From contig CAVDQG010000004.1 of assembly GCA_963611165.1 (NCBI GenBank), positions 1 through 64,000 of the forward strand: a DNA stretch of 64,000 nucleotides. The letters run 5' to 3'. Below the pieces are notes generated by a model. That model made no database searches and had not been told where the DNA came from. It saw nothing but the letters and a program-made list of their open reading frames with translations. This document shows, piece by piece, positions 8,931-16,363 of the stretch. The position numbers and the translations under genes are program-made. Numbering within the stretch: the stretch's first letter is position 1; each line of letters starts with the position of its first letter. The stretch comes from SIG603 sp963611165 (GTDB taxonomy: Bacteria; Bacillota; Clostridia; Oscillospirales; Acutalibacteraceae).

Positions 8931-9236
8931 AAAAGTTTTTGCCACGCTTTTTTCAAAAAGCGTGCGGGTGTGGGCAGAGCCCACAAGAGAAAAATTAAGC
9001 AGTAGAGAAATAACAAAAAGCAGAGCGAAACGATAATAATAAAAAAGAGATAGGCTGTCAAAGTTAACCAAAATGCAAAGCATTTTAGAACGCGTAGCGT
9101 TCGTGGTTGGGCTTTGACAGCCGACCTATTTACACCAAGATAAATACCAAATAAGAAAAAAACAGGCTCAGAGAATACGTCAAGAATGCGAAGCATTCGC
9201 AGACGGACATTCTCTGAGCCGACTTATTTACACCAA
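8931..9236. repeat. Dispersed palindromic repeat, two-module copy
   Basis: This stretch shares a conserved head with the tandem array at 30.9-31.8 kb: a snap-back palindrome CACGCTTTTT/AAAAAGCGTG (8943-8964), then TGTGGGC-AGA-GCCCACA (8969-8985), then an A-rich spacer. Two multibranched modules follow. Module 1: outer stem GGCTGTCAAAG/CTTTGACAGCC (9053-9063, 9112-9122) around AAAATGC-aaa-GCATTTT (9070-9086) and GAACGC-gta-GCGTTC (9088-9102). Module 2: outer stem GGCTCAGAGAAT/ATTCTCTGAGCC (9165-9176, 9209-9220) around GAATGC-gaa-GCATTC (9184-9198). Each module ends in GAC(C/T)TATTTACACCAAGA. I see no gene in it. Confidence 0.85.
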
Positions 9237-9258
9237 GAAAAATAAAGAACACTAATCC

Positions 9259-9321
9259 CGTAGAGGCGGTCTTTGACCGCCATTGCACCTTGCAACTGTC
9301 TTAGTAGCAGGCACCTCTACG
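9259..9321. repeat. Second type of palindromic element
   Basis: An outer stem CGTAGAGG/CCTCTACG (9259-9266, 9314-9321) encloses an inner hairpin GGCGGTC-ttt-GACCGCC (9265-9281) and a small TTGCA..TGCAA palindrome. Unrelated in sequence to the neighbouring repeat. Together the two elements fill the 504-base gap between genes here, apart from the terminator. Confidence 0.6.
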
Positions 9322-9361
9322 ATTTTGATTTACATTCAGAAAATTTAAAAGAGCCAAACGC

Positions 9362-9400
9362 AAAAAGAGCATTGACCTTTCACCGTCAATGCTCTTTTTT
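9362..9400 (-). terminator. Terminator of the recG/membrane-protein transcript
   Basis: A 15-bp stem (AAAAAGAGCATTGAC 9362-9376 with GTCAATGCTCTTTTT 9385-9399) has T-runs on both strands, so it is bidirectional. It lies 17 bases beyond the stop of the minus-strand membrane protein. Confidence 0.85.
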
Positions 9401-9416
9401 GCAAATTGATTAAACA

Positions 9417-9773
9417 TCAAATATCCGTATTAAGAAAATTCCAGTCTCCGATAATCGGTAACTTCTTTGCCTGACCGTTAACAGCGTTGATAATGCCAAG
9501 CACAACAAACACCATAAGGATTAAGGTGGCAATCGAATAGATAAATCCCCAAATACCGAGAATCAGTCCGGGGCCAAGCAAAAAGCCGAGAAGCTTGTCG
9601 GCTAAAACCAATACCGCCTCGCACAAAAGAAGATTTAATCCCTGATTAATGTGGAACTTCACATAGGATGAATCTCTCCACATGAGAAACGGAATTAGCC
9701 ATAATACCGTAAGATAGCAAAATACTGCCTTGCCCTTATTTTTCTCTATATCGTTGTAATCAAACTCACTCAT
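9417..9773 (-). CDS. Small DUF4870-like membrane protein
   Basis: The 118-aa protein has a short charged N-terminus and three to four predicted membrane segments (around residues 16-32, 45-66, 68-98). The pattern YVKFHINQGLNLLL, an amphipathic stretch leading into the second half, is typical of DUF4870/Tic20-like bacterial membrane proteins of unknown function. It lies 22 bases after recG with its own AAGGAGAC-type site, so it is probably cotranscribed. No function can be given. Confidence 0.8.
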   Translation of the reverse strand: MSEFDYNDIEKNKGKAVFCYLTVLWLIPFLMWRDSSYVKFHINQGLNLLLCEAVLVLADKLLGFLLGPGLILGIWGFIYSIATLILMVFVVLGIINAVNGQAKKLPIIGDWNFLNTDI

Positions 9774-9795
9774 AGTAGTCTCCTTTTATATGTAA

Positions 9796-11886
9796 TTAAA
9801 ATGTAACTGCTCCGTTCTTGTTGAAGAGATTTCTCACTTCTTCGAGCAACTCTTTGTGGTTCGGATTTTTTAGCTCAGGATCATCCGCCAACAGCATGTC
9901 AACGGCATCCTTTGCATCGTTTAAAATTTCAGTATCATTATAAATATCGGCAATCTCAAGCTTGTAGTCACCGTGCTGGCGTACCCCGAAGAAATCGCCC
10001 GCTTTTCTCAGCTTCAAGTCCATGAGTGCAAGCTGAAAGCCGTCAGATGTTTCACACATGGTTTTAAGTCTTGTCTGAGCCGCCTCATTTTGAGCGTCGG
10101 AAATCAAAATACAATACGATTTATACTTACCTCTGCCGACTCGTCCCCTTAGCTGGTGAAGCTGAGAAAGTCCGTAAAGCTCCGCATTTTCTATCATCAT
10201 TATCGTAGCGTTCGGCACATCAACACCTACTTCGACAACCGTTGTAGAGACAAGAATTTTCGTCTTGTTGTCGGCAAATTCACTCATTGCTTTTTCTTTC
10301 TCGTTCGGCTTCATCTTGCCGTGAACCACACCGATCCATTCCTTCGGAAAATAGCGTTCGAGCATCTTCGCATACTCATTGACGCTCTTCTTGTCGGAAT
10401 CGGAATCATCGATGAGCGGACAAATGATATAGGCCTGTCTACCCTTTAATATCTCGCTCTCGATGAACTTATAAACCCCGACACCTCTCTCACTCGGAAG
10501 TTTGCTTCTCGAGGTTCTGCGAACGGTCTGAATCACCTGTCTGCCCGGCGGCAGTTCGTCAAGAACAGAAACATCCAAATCGGCATAGATTTTAAGTGCC
10601 AAAGTTCTCGGTATGGGAGTTGCCGACATTACGAGAGTATGGGGCGTTTCTGCTTTTTCTTCAAGCTGAGAACGCTGGTTTACGCCGAAACGGTGCTGTT
10701 CATCCGTTATTACCAAGCCGAGGTTATTGTACTCGACCGCATCGGCAATGAGTGCATGCGTTCCCACGACAAGCTGTGCCTCTCCGCTTTTTATTTTTGC
10801 CAAGGCTTCCTTTTTTGCCTTACCTTTAACAGAGCCCGTCAGCAAAACAACATTGATTTTGCACGGCTCCAAAAGTTCGCTTAATGAAGAAAAATGCTGT
10901 CTTGCGAGGATTTCCGTCGGCGCCATAAGTGCCGCCTGTGCTCCGCTTCTTATCATATTGTAGCAAAGAGCCGCCGCCACTGCTGTTTTACCCGAACCGA
11001 CATCACCTTGAAGAAGCCTGTTCATCGTGGTTTCGCCCATCATATCGTCGACCGCATCCTTGACCGCACGCTTCTGTGCACCGGTCATTTCAAACGGCAA
11101 GAGATCTGCAAAGTCACTGCTGTAATCTTTTTTCAGCATGTGGCAGTTTTTCGTTTTCACTCGGTTTCTAAGCTTGATAAGTCCAAGCTCAAAGATGAAA
11201 AGCTCCTCGAAAACAAGTCGGTTTTTGGCAATTGCCACTTCTTCTTTTGTTTTGCCAATATGTATATTTTCGACCGCATAACGCTTTGTGCAAAGTTTAT
11301 ATTTATTGCGTATCTCTGTCGGAATCGGGTCAGGCAGTGAGTCTGGCAAAAGCTTTATCGCTTCGGCAATCGCTTTCTTCACCTCATACTGCTTGAGACC
11401 GCTTGTAAGATGATACCATGGCTCAAGCTCCTGAGCTGTGCTCTCCTCATAGTAGACGGGTGAATCCATAGTTAGACCGTAACCCTCGTCCTTCACCTTT
11501 CCTTTGAAGAGATAATCCACTCCCGCTTTGAGATAAAACGGACAGTATCCCGCAAAATGATAAGCACTGCCCGATGCTCGGTAAAAGAGATTTATCTTCA
11601 TAGCCGTGTCACCGTCGGTGATGTCCGTTTTGTAAATCACCGTACCGTTCGGCGTGACCGTCTGAGACAATGCGGAAAGCGGCATCGCCTTCACTATATT
11701 TTCCTCATTCGGTACGCAGTCTCTTATTGCACGCACGTCTGTCCAATCGACATATCTGAAAGGATAATGCCGAAGTAAATCGCCGACTGTCTCCGTTCCG
11801 AGCTTTATGAACAGCTTTTCCTTTTTTTCGCCTATACCCTTTAATTCTTTAATCGGCGTATTGAGAACATCTCCGATAACTCTCAC
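9796..11886 (-). CDS. recG: ATP-dependent DNA helicase RecG
   Basis: RecG remodels stalled forks and Holliday junctions by branch migration. The 696-aa protein has the N-terminal wedge/OB domain, Walker A GDVGSGKT (about 294-301), DEQH box with HRFGV, motif III MSATPIPRTLAL, motif V TTVVEVGVDVPNA, and motif VI QLHQLRGRVGRG. Length is normal. The first codon is GTG, and the GA-rich ribosome site (AGAAGAGG) sits unusually close to it; no better start is seen nearby, so the exact start is uncertain. A terminator separates it from fakA upstream. Confidence 0.95.
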   Translation of the reverse strand: MRVIGDVLNTPIKELKGIGEKKEKLFIKLGTETVGDLLRHYPFRYVDWTDVRAIRDCVPNEENIVKAMPLSALSQTVTPNGTVIYKTDITDGDTAMKINLFYRASGSAYHFAGYCPFYLKAGVDYLFKGKVKDEGYGLTMDSPVYYEESTAQELEPWYHLTSGLKQYEVKKAIAEAIKLLPDSLPDPIPTEIRNKYKLCTKRYAVENIHIGKTKEEVAIAKNRLVFEELFIFELGLIKLRNRVKTKNCHMLKKDYSSDFADLLPFEMTGAQKRAVKDAVDDMMGETTMNRLLQGDVGSGKTAVAAALCYNMIRSGAQAALMAPTEILARQHFSSLSELLEPCKINVVLLTGSVKGKAKKEALAKIKSGEAQLVVGTHALIADAVEYNNLGLVITDEQHRFGVNQRSQLEEKAETPHTLVMSATPIPRTLALKIYADLDVSVLDELPPGRQVIQTVRRTSRSKLPSERGVGVYKFIESEILKGRQAYIICPLIDDSDSDKKSVNEYAKMLERYFPKEWIGVVHGKMKPNEKEKAMSEFADNKTKILVSTTVVEVGVDVPNATIMMIENAELYGLSQLHQLRGRVGRGKYKSYCILISDAQNEAAQTRLKTMCETSDGFQLALMDLKLRKAGDFFGVRQHGDYKLEIADIYNDTEILNDAKDAVDMLLADDPELKNPNHKELLEEVRNLFNKNGAVTF

Positions 11887-11902
11887 CCTCTTCTCTTTCT
11901 AA

Positions 11903-11932
11903 ACAAAAAGAGGTCACATGAGCAATGTGACC
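11903..11932 (-). terminator. Terminator between fakA and recG
   Basis: On the minus strand GGTCACAT pairs with ATGTGACC (arms 11912-11919 and 11925-11932), followed by CTCTTTTTGTTT. It ends most fakA transcripts; partial read-through into recG is possible because no separate recG promoter is obvious. Confidence 0.8.
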
Positions 11933-11951
11933 CCGATAAATGCAATATCTA

Positions 11952-13646
11952 TTACTCGACTGAGAGAATGTAGTAGTAAACAGGCTGGCCGCCGTTTACA
12001 AGCTGAACCTCAAGGTCTTTGCCAAACTTCTTGGAAATTCTGTCAGCTACGGACTGAGCCTCTTCCTCGCTTGTGCCGTTACCGTAGATGATTGTGATGA
12101 AGCCTGTGGACTTTGTGATCATGTGCTTTGCAACTCTGTAAAGAGTATCTGCAGGGCTCTTCTCGACAAACTCCATCTTGCCGTTGACAAGACCTAAGAT
12201 GTCGTTCTCGCGAATCTTCTTTCCGCCGTACTCAGAATCTCTTGCGGCAAATGTAACAAGACCTGTGCCTGTTGCTCTTGCGGCATCCATCATGTTCTCA
12301 CGGTTCTCGTCTGTCTCTGCTGTGTCGTCAAATGCGAGCATAGCGCTGATACCCTGTGGGATTGTTCTTGTAGGAACAACAACAACTCTTCTGTCCTCAA
12401 CCATAGGAATTGCCTGCTCTGCAGCCATGATGATGTTCTTGTTGTTGGGAAGAACATAGACAATCTTTGCCGGTGTAGCAAGAATAGCCTCGAGAATATC
12501 GTCTGTGGACGGGTTCATGGTCTGACCGCCGCTTACGATATGAGTGCAACCTAAATCCTTGAAGAGCTCCTGAACGCCCTCGCCTGCAGCAACGGAAACA
12601 AAACCGAATTCCTCTTCCGGCTCTGCCTTAGGAAGCTTCTCCTTCTCAGCCTCTTTCTTAGCCTCGAATTCCTTCTTCTTCTTCTCGTTCTCCTCGGCAG
12701 CCTTTCTGTGCTGTTCCTTCATATTCTCAACCTTTACCTTGAGAAGCTGACCGTACTCGAGAGCCTTCTGGATAGCAGTTCCGGGATTCTCTGTATGAAC
12801 ATGAGTCTTGATGATGTCCTCATCGTCTACGACAACAACGCAGTCGCCGATTGTCTCGAGGAAAAGTCTCAAATCGAGCGGATCCTTGTCGCACTCGGGA
12901 TCTCTTCCGACAATGAACTCTGTGCAGTATGTGAAGTTGATAACCTCGTCAAATTCAGCGGCAACGCTTGCAAAGAACTGAGCTGTTTCCTCGTCCTTTG
13001 TGAGAGCCTCTGCCTCTTTTATCTCCTCGATGATAACGCCGTCCTTAAATACGGAGAGCATACCCTCGAAAATGAGAAGAATACCCTTTCCGCCTGCGTC
13101 TACAACGCCTGCCTTCTTAAGAACAGGGAGAAGGTTCGGAGTATCGGCAAGTGCCTCCTGTCCGCCCTCGCAAACAGCACCCCAAACATAAAGTGCGTCA
13201 TGATCAAGCTCAGCGGCATTTGTGCCCACCTCGCTTGCTACTCTCGCAACAGTAAGAATAGTACCCTCTGTCGGCTTCATAACTGCCTTGTAAGCAGCCT
13301 CAACACCGATGGAAAGAGCATGAACGAGTGCGTGACCGTCAGCCTCTGTCATTCCCTCAAGGCCCTTGGAGAAGCCTCTGAAAAGAAGTGAGGAGATAAC
13401 GCCTGAGTTTCCTCTTGCGCCTCTGAGCATTGCGCTTGCGGTCTTCTTTGCTACCTCTGCGACTGTTACGTCATCAGAGAGATTAACAAGCTCATCTCTT
13501 GCAGCCGTGATTGTCATGGACATATTTGTGCCTGTGTCTCCGTCCGGAACAGGGAAAATATTGAGGTCATCGACAAGCTTCTTGTTATTGAGAATATTGT
13601 TTGCGCCAGAGATGACAGCATCTCTTAAAGTAGCACCGTTTATCAT
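11952..13646 (-). CDS. fakA: Fatty acid kinase catalytic subunit FakA (DAK2 / YloV family)
   Basis: FakA phosphorylates exogenous fatty acids presented by FakB proteins, giving acyl-phosphate for PlsX/PlsY phospholipid synthesis. The 564-aa protein has the N-terminal DAK2 nucleotide domain with PVPDGDTGTNM (Mg-ATP aspartates), RGARGNSGVI, a middle domain with VVVVDDEDIIKTHVHT, a charged Lys/Glu linker (about 310-350), and the C-terminal FakB-docking domain with VSGGQTMNPSTDD. MINGATLRD was chosen as start because GGAGAAAGGTG lies upstream; a 19-codon extension is possible. The asp23-family gene (yloU) that often precedes it is absent here, and ymdB stands upstream instead. Confidence 0.92.
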   Translation of the reverse strand: MINGATLRDAVISGANNILNNKKLVDDLNIFPVPDGDTGTNMSMTITAARDELVNLSDDVTVAEVAKKTASAMLRGARGNSGVISSLLFRGFSKGLEGMTEADGHALVHALSIGVEAAYKAVMKPTEGTILTVARVASEVGTNAAELDHDALYVWGAVCEGGQEALADTPNLLPVLKKAGVVDAGGKGILLIFEGMLSVFKDGVIIEEIKEAEALTKDEETAQFFASVAAEFDEVINFTYCTEFIVGRDPECDKDPLDLRLFLETIGDCVVVVDDEDIIKTHVHTENPGTAIQKALEYGQLLKVKVENMKEQHRKAAEENEKKKKEFEAKKEAEKEKLPKAEPEEEFGFVSVAAGEGVQELFKDLGCTHIVSGGQTMNPSTDDILEAILATPAKIVYVLPNNKNIIMAAEQAIPMVEDRRVVVVPTRTIPQGISAMLAFDDTAETDENRENMMDAARATGTGLVTFAARDSEYGGKKIRENDILGLVNGKMEFVEKSPADTLYRVAKHMITKSTGFITIIYGNGTSEEEAQSVADRISKKFGKDLEVQLVNGGQPVYYYILSVE

Positions 13647-13733
13647 TTTGATACACCTTTCTCCGATTTCATTATCGAGTTCAGTTAAATTTTTCGCTTT
13701 CAAAATACAAAAGTTAACATCATAGTTGAGGTC

Positions 13734-13762
13734 ATTTTAACACAACTCATCAGAAAATACAA
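13734..13762 (-). promoter_or_regulatory. Promoter of fakA
   Basis: On the minus strand TTGTAT (13762-13757), 17-bp spacer, TAAAAT (13739-13734). Confidence 0.6.
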
Positions 13763-13851
13763 ATATATTTGAAATTCGAACGGCTGAAAATCCGCAAAAT
13801 TTACATTTAATTTACAATTTATGACCAATGTTCATTTTTAAACCGCAAATA

Positions 13852-13879
13852 AATCCCTCCGCCGTGAGGCAAAGGGATT
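13852..13879 (-). terminator. Possible terminator after ymdB
   Basis: On the minus strand AATCCCT...AGGGATT with an inner CCTC/GGAG pairing forms an interrupted hairpin 18 bases after the stop. The T-run (TTATTTG) is weak, so termination may be incomplete. Confidence 0.45.
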
Positions 13880-13896
13880 GTTTACTTCTATAATTT

Positions 13897-14667
13897 TTAT
13901 TTTAAGCTGAATCTTTCGACGCCGAGGCACAAGCCTGTTTTCGGGTCAGCTTCAATCAGCATGCAGTCCATGTGAGACGGCCCCTGCTCGTAGTCAAAGC
14001 GAACGGGGAGCTTGGTGCGAAGTTTCTTGATTACAAGCTCTTTCTTTACGCCGAGTATCGAATCGGTGCAGCCCGTCATGCCGACATCGGTAATGAATCC
14101 CGTGCCCTTTGGCAAAATGCACTCGTCAGCTGTTTGCACGTGCGTGTGAGTTCCGAAAACCGCTGTCACTCGTCCGTCGGCATAGTAGGCAAGAGCTTTT
14201 TTCTCACCTGTTGCTTCTGCGTGAAAATCGACAATTTTGATTTTCGGAAGATCGTCACGCTTCAAAATCTCGTCAAGCTTGTCAAACGGACTGTCAAAAT
14301 TATCTATATACACCTGACCGATCAGATTGATAACGCAAATCTCGCTTCTTCCCATATCGAGAACACAAACTCCGCTTCCCGGAGCACCCGCAGGGAAATT
14401 TGCAGGTCTTATGCAAATTTCGGTTTCGTCAAGATAATCGTAAATCTCAGGGCGTCTGTAAGTGTGATTTCCAAGAGTAATTACGTCAACACCGCTGTCG
14501 AAAAGATATTTTGCCGAAGACGGTGTAATTCCGTTTCCGTCAGAGGAATTTTCACCGTTGCATATAACGACATCGATGTTCTTTTCACGTCTGAAGGAAG
14601 GTAATTTATCTCTCAAATGACGGCAGCCGTTTCCGCCGACAACATCACCGATTACAAGTATTCTCAT
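13897..14667 (-). CDS. ymdB: YmdB family metallophosphoesterase (2',3'-cAMP phosphodiesterase)
   Basis: The 256-aa protein matches the TIGR00282/YmdB family: GDVVGGNG at the N-terminus, NGENSSDGNGIT, GNHTYRRPEI, DFHAEATGEK, and GTHTHVQTADE, which together supply the binuclear metal ligands. In Bacillus YmdB hydrolyses 2',3'-cyclic AMP and affects biofilm and motility decisions; in many Firmicutes it adjoins the RNase Y gene, which is not next to it here. It has its own strong promoter. No anomaly in length or motifs. Confidence 0.92.
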   Translation of the reverse strand: MRILVIGDVVGGNGCRHLRDKLPSFRREKNIDVVICNGENSSDGNGITPSSAKYLFDSGVDVITLGNHTYRRPEIYDYLDETEICIRPANFPAGAPGSGVCVLDMGRSEICVINLIGQVYIDNFDSPFDKLDEILKRDDLPKIKIVDFHAEATGEKKALAYYADGRVTAVFGTHTHVQTADECILPKGTGFITDVGMTGCTDSILGVKKELVIKKLRTKLPVRFDYEQGPSHMDCMLIEADPKTGLCLGVERFSLK

Positions 14668-14706
14668 TCATGCTCTCCTACTTCTGTTTATTCTTTTCTG
14701 CTACTG

Positions 14707-14735
14707 ATTATACTATTTTGATAAGACAATCTCAA
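14707..14735 (-). promoter_or_regulatory. Promoter of ymdB
   Basis: On the minus strand TTGAGA (14735-14730), 17 bp, and a perfect TATAAT (14712-14707). Confidence 0.75.
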
Positions 14736-14878
14736 CATTTTAATTTATATGAAAGATATATTTTCCTTTTGTTCACATTTCTCTGATTTTAATGTGCTAT
14801 TCTTGGTTCACAGGGCAATACAAACACATTAAATGTTTGCAAAACAAAAACACTATACGATATATAAGGAGAACGGAT

Positions 14879-16231
14879 ATGAACAAAACATTTATACCGC
14901 AGATTTTCAGATGCAAAAGAGACAATTTGACAATTAAGGGCAATGTATACGGTGCAGACGAGAGCGTAAAAAAGCCTGCCGTTATCATCAGCCACGGATT
15001 TTTGAGCAACCGCAAAAGCGTTAGAAAATACGCTAAGCTTTTAGCTGACGCAGGATTTGTCGCATTCACCTTTGATTTTTGTGGAGGTGGAATCATGTGC
15101 GAGAGCGAGGGCAAAACAGAAGACATGACGGTTTTCACCGAGCTTTCAGACCTTGAGGCTGTTGTGGATTTCGCACTCTCACAGTCATATGTCAGCGGAA
15201 GCAGAACCGCACTAATGGGCTGCAGTCAGGGCGGTTTCGTATCGGCAATCTATGCCGCAAGACACCCCGAAAAGGTAGAGAGACTCGCTCTTTTCTATCC
15301 GGCATTTTCAATTCCCGATGACGCAAGAGAGGGAAAGATGATGTTTTATAAATTTGACCCCGAAAATATTCCCGACCTTCTCGGCAAAAATCCCATGAAG
15401 CTTGGCGGAGAATATGCAAGAAGCGTAATCGACAAGGAGTTTGATGAGCTTATCGAGGGCTATGACAGCGCCGTTCTTCTCGTCCACGGCGAAAAGGACG
15501 CTGTTGTCGACTGCGTGTATTCCTTTGAAGCGGAAAAGAATTACAAAAACGCAAAAATGGTGCTCATCGAAAACGGCGCTCACGGCTTTGAGGGCAACGA
15601 GGATATTAAAGCTATGCTTGCACTTCGCAAGTTCATGGACGATTGTCAAGATAAAAAGCACGAAAGTCTTCTCTGGGACACCAACAATTCTGAGCTTCTT
15701 CTTCACACCCCCGTATTTGATATTGTGAACGAATCAAAATCTTCACGCACGGGAATTGACGGAGACTATGTTGCAATCGAAGCACCGAACTGGGTTGTTG
15801 TCGTAGCCGTTCACGATGATAATTTCGTACTCGTCAGACAGTGGCGCCACGGCGAAGAGAGAGTTACCCTCGAGTTCCCGGGAGGAGTCTGCGAAGGCGG
15901 CGAAAATCCTAAAGATACCGCTCTTCGTGAGCTTTGGGAGGAAACGGGATTTAAAGCAAACAAAATCACAAGACTTTGCACCGTCAGTGCAAACCCGGCT
16001 CTTTTCAGAAATCATTTCAGCGTTTTCCTTGCGGAAGACTTAGTTCAGACAAAGGAAAGACAGCTTGACGAAGACGAAATACTCGATTTTGAGGAGATGC
16101 CGATTGATGAGGTTATCGCAAAATACGGTGACGGTGAGCTCACCCATGCCTACATGGGAACCGCACTTGCGTGTTATTTCAGACATTTAAAAGAAGCTAA
16201 TGGTGATATTGTAGAAAATTCCGAGGAATAA
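14879..16231 (+). CDS. Fusion: alpha/beta hydrolase (N-terminal) and Nudix hydrolase (C-terminal)
   Basis: The 450-aa protein joins two complete enzymes. Residues 1-255 form a serine alpha/beta hydrolase of the esterase/acylaminopeptidase type: oxyanion motif SHGF (38-41), nucleophile elbow GCSQG (Ser116), Asp207 (HGEKD) and His235 (GAHGF). Residues about 262-440 form a Nudix domain of the ADP-ribose pyrophosphatase type, with a full Nudix box from Gly336 (GX5E) through REUxEExGU (350-358), preceded by the typical VRQWRHG and EFPGG. The start ATG has AAGGAGAA upstream; an upstream in-frame ATG has no site. The frame is continuous through the junction, so this is a genuine single gene. Substrates are unknown. 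Confidence 0.9.
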   Translation: MNKTFIPQIFRCKRDNLTIKGNVYGADESVKKPAVIISHGFLSNRKSVRKYAKLLADAGFVAFTFDFCGGGIMCESEGKTEDMTVFTELSDLEAVVDFALSQSYVSGSRTALMGCSQGGFVSAIYAARHPEKVERLALFYPAFSIPDDAREGKMMFYKFDPENIPDLLGKNPMKLGGEYARSVIDKEFDELIEGYDSAVLLVHGEKDAVVDCVYSFEAEKNYKNAKMVLIENGAHGFEGNEDIKAMLALRKFMDDCQDKKHESLLWDTNNSELLLHTPVFDIVNESKSSRTGIDGDYVAIEAPNWVVVVAVHDDNFVLVRQWRHGEERVTLEFPGGVCEGGENPKDTALRELWEETGFKANKITRLCTVSANPALFRNHFSVFLAEDLVQTKERQLDEDEILDFEEMPIDEVIAKYGDGELTHAYMGTALACYFRHLKEANGDIVENSEE

Positions 16232-16244
16232 CTCCTAATTTTTG

Positions 16245-16273
16245 TTGAAATAAATCCAAGCTTAGTATATAAT
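16245..16273 (+). promoter_or_regulatory. Promoter of glgA
   Basis: TTGAAA (16245-16250), 17 bp, perfect TATAAT (16268-16273). The predicted start (about 16280) falls just before a 10-bp perfect inverted repeat. Confidence 0.8.
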
Positions 16274-16282
16274 CAAAATATA

Positions 16283-16312
16283 GCATATCAAATTCATCAA
16301 ATTTTGATATGC
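16283..16312 (+). promoter_or_regulatory. Inverted repeat at the start of the glgA leader
   Basis: GCATATCAAA (16283-16292) and TTTGATATGC (16303-16312) are perfect inverted copies with a 10-base loop. It lies at the very 5' end of the predicted transcript, so it may be an operator or a 5' stabilising hairpin. There is no T-run, so it is not a terminator. Confidence 0.6.
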
Positions 16313-16363
16313 TTGTCCGAATTGGGATTTTTCACTTCAAACTTAAAAAGCGAGGTTTTTATA

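Noticed and set aside
8931..9321. Possible insertion sequence or integron attC-like sites
   Set aside because: No transposase or integrase frame exists inside or beside the repeats, and the tails do not match attC core sites.
12708..13391. Long plus-strand reading frame opposite fakA (227 codons) and similar antisense frames opposite glgA, polC and recJ
   Set aside because: They mirror strong coding on the other strand, have no ribosome sites, and show low-complexity, cysteine- and arginine-rich translations typical of shadows.
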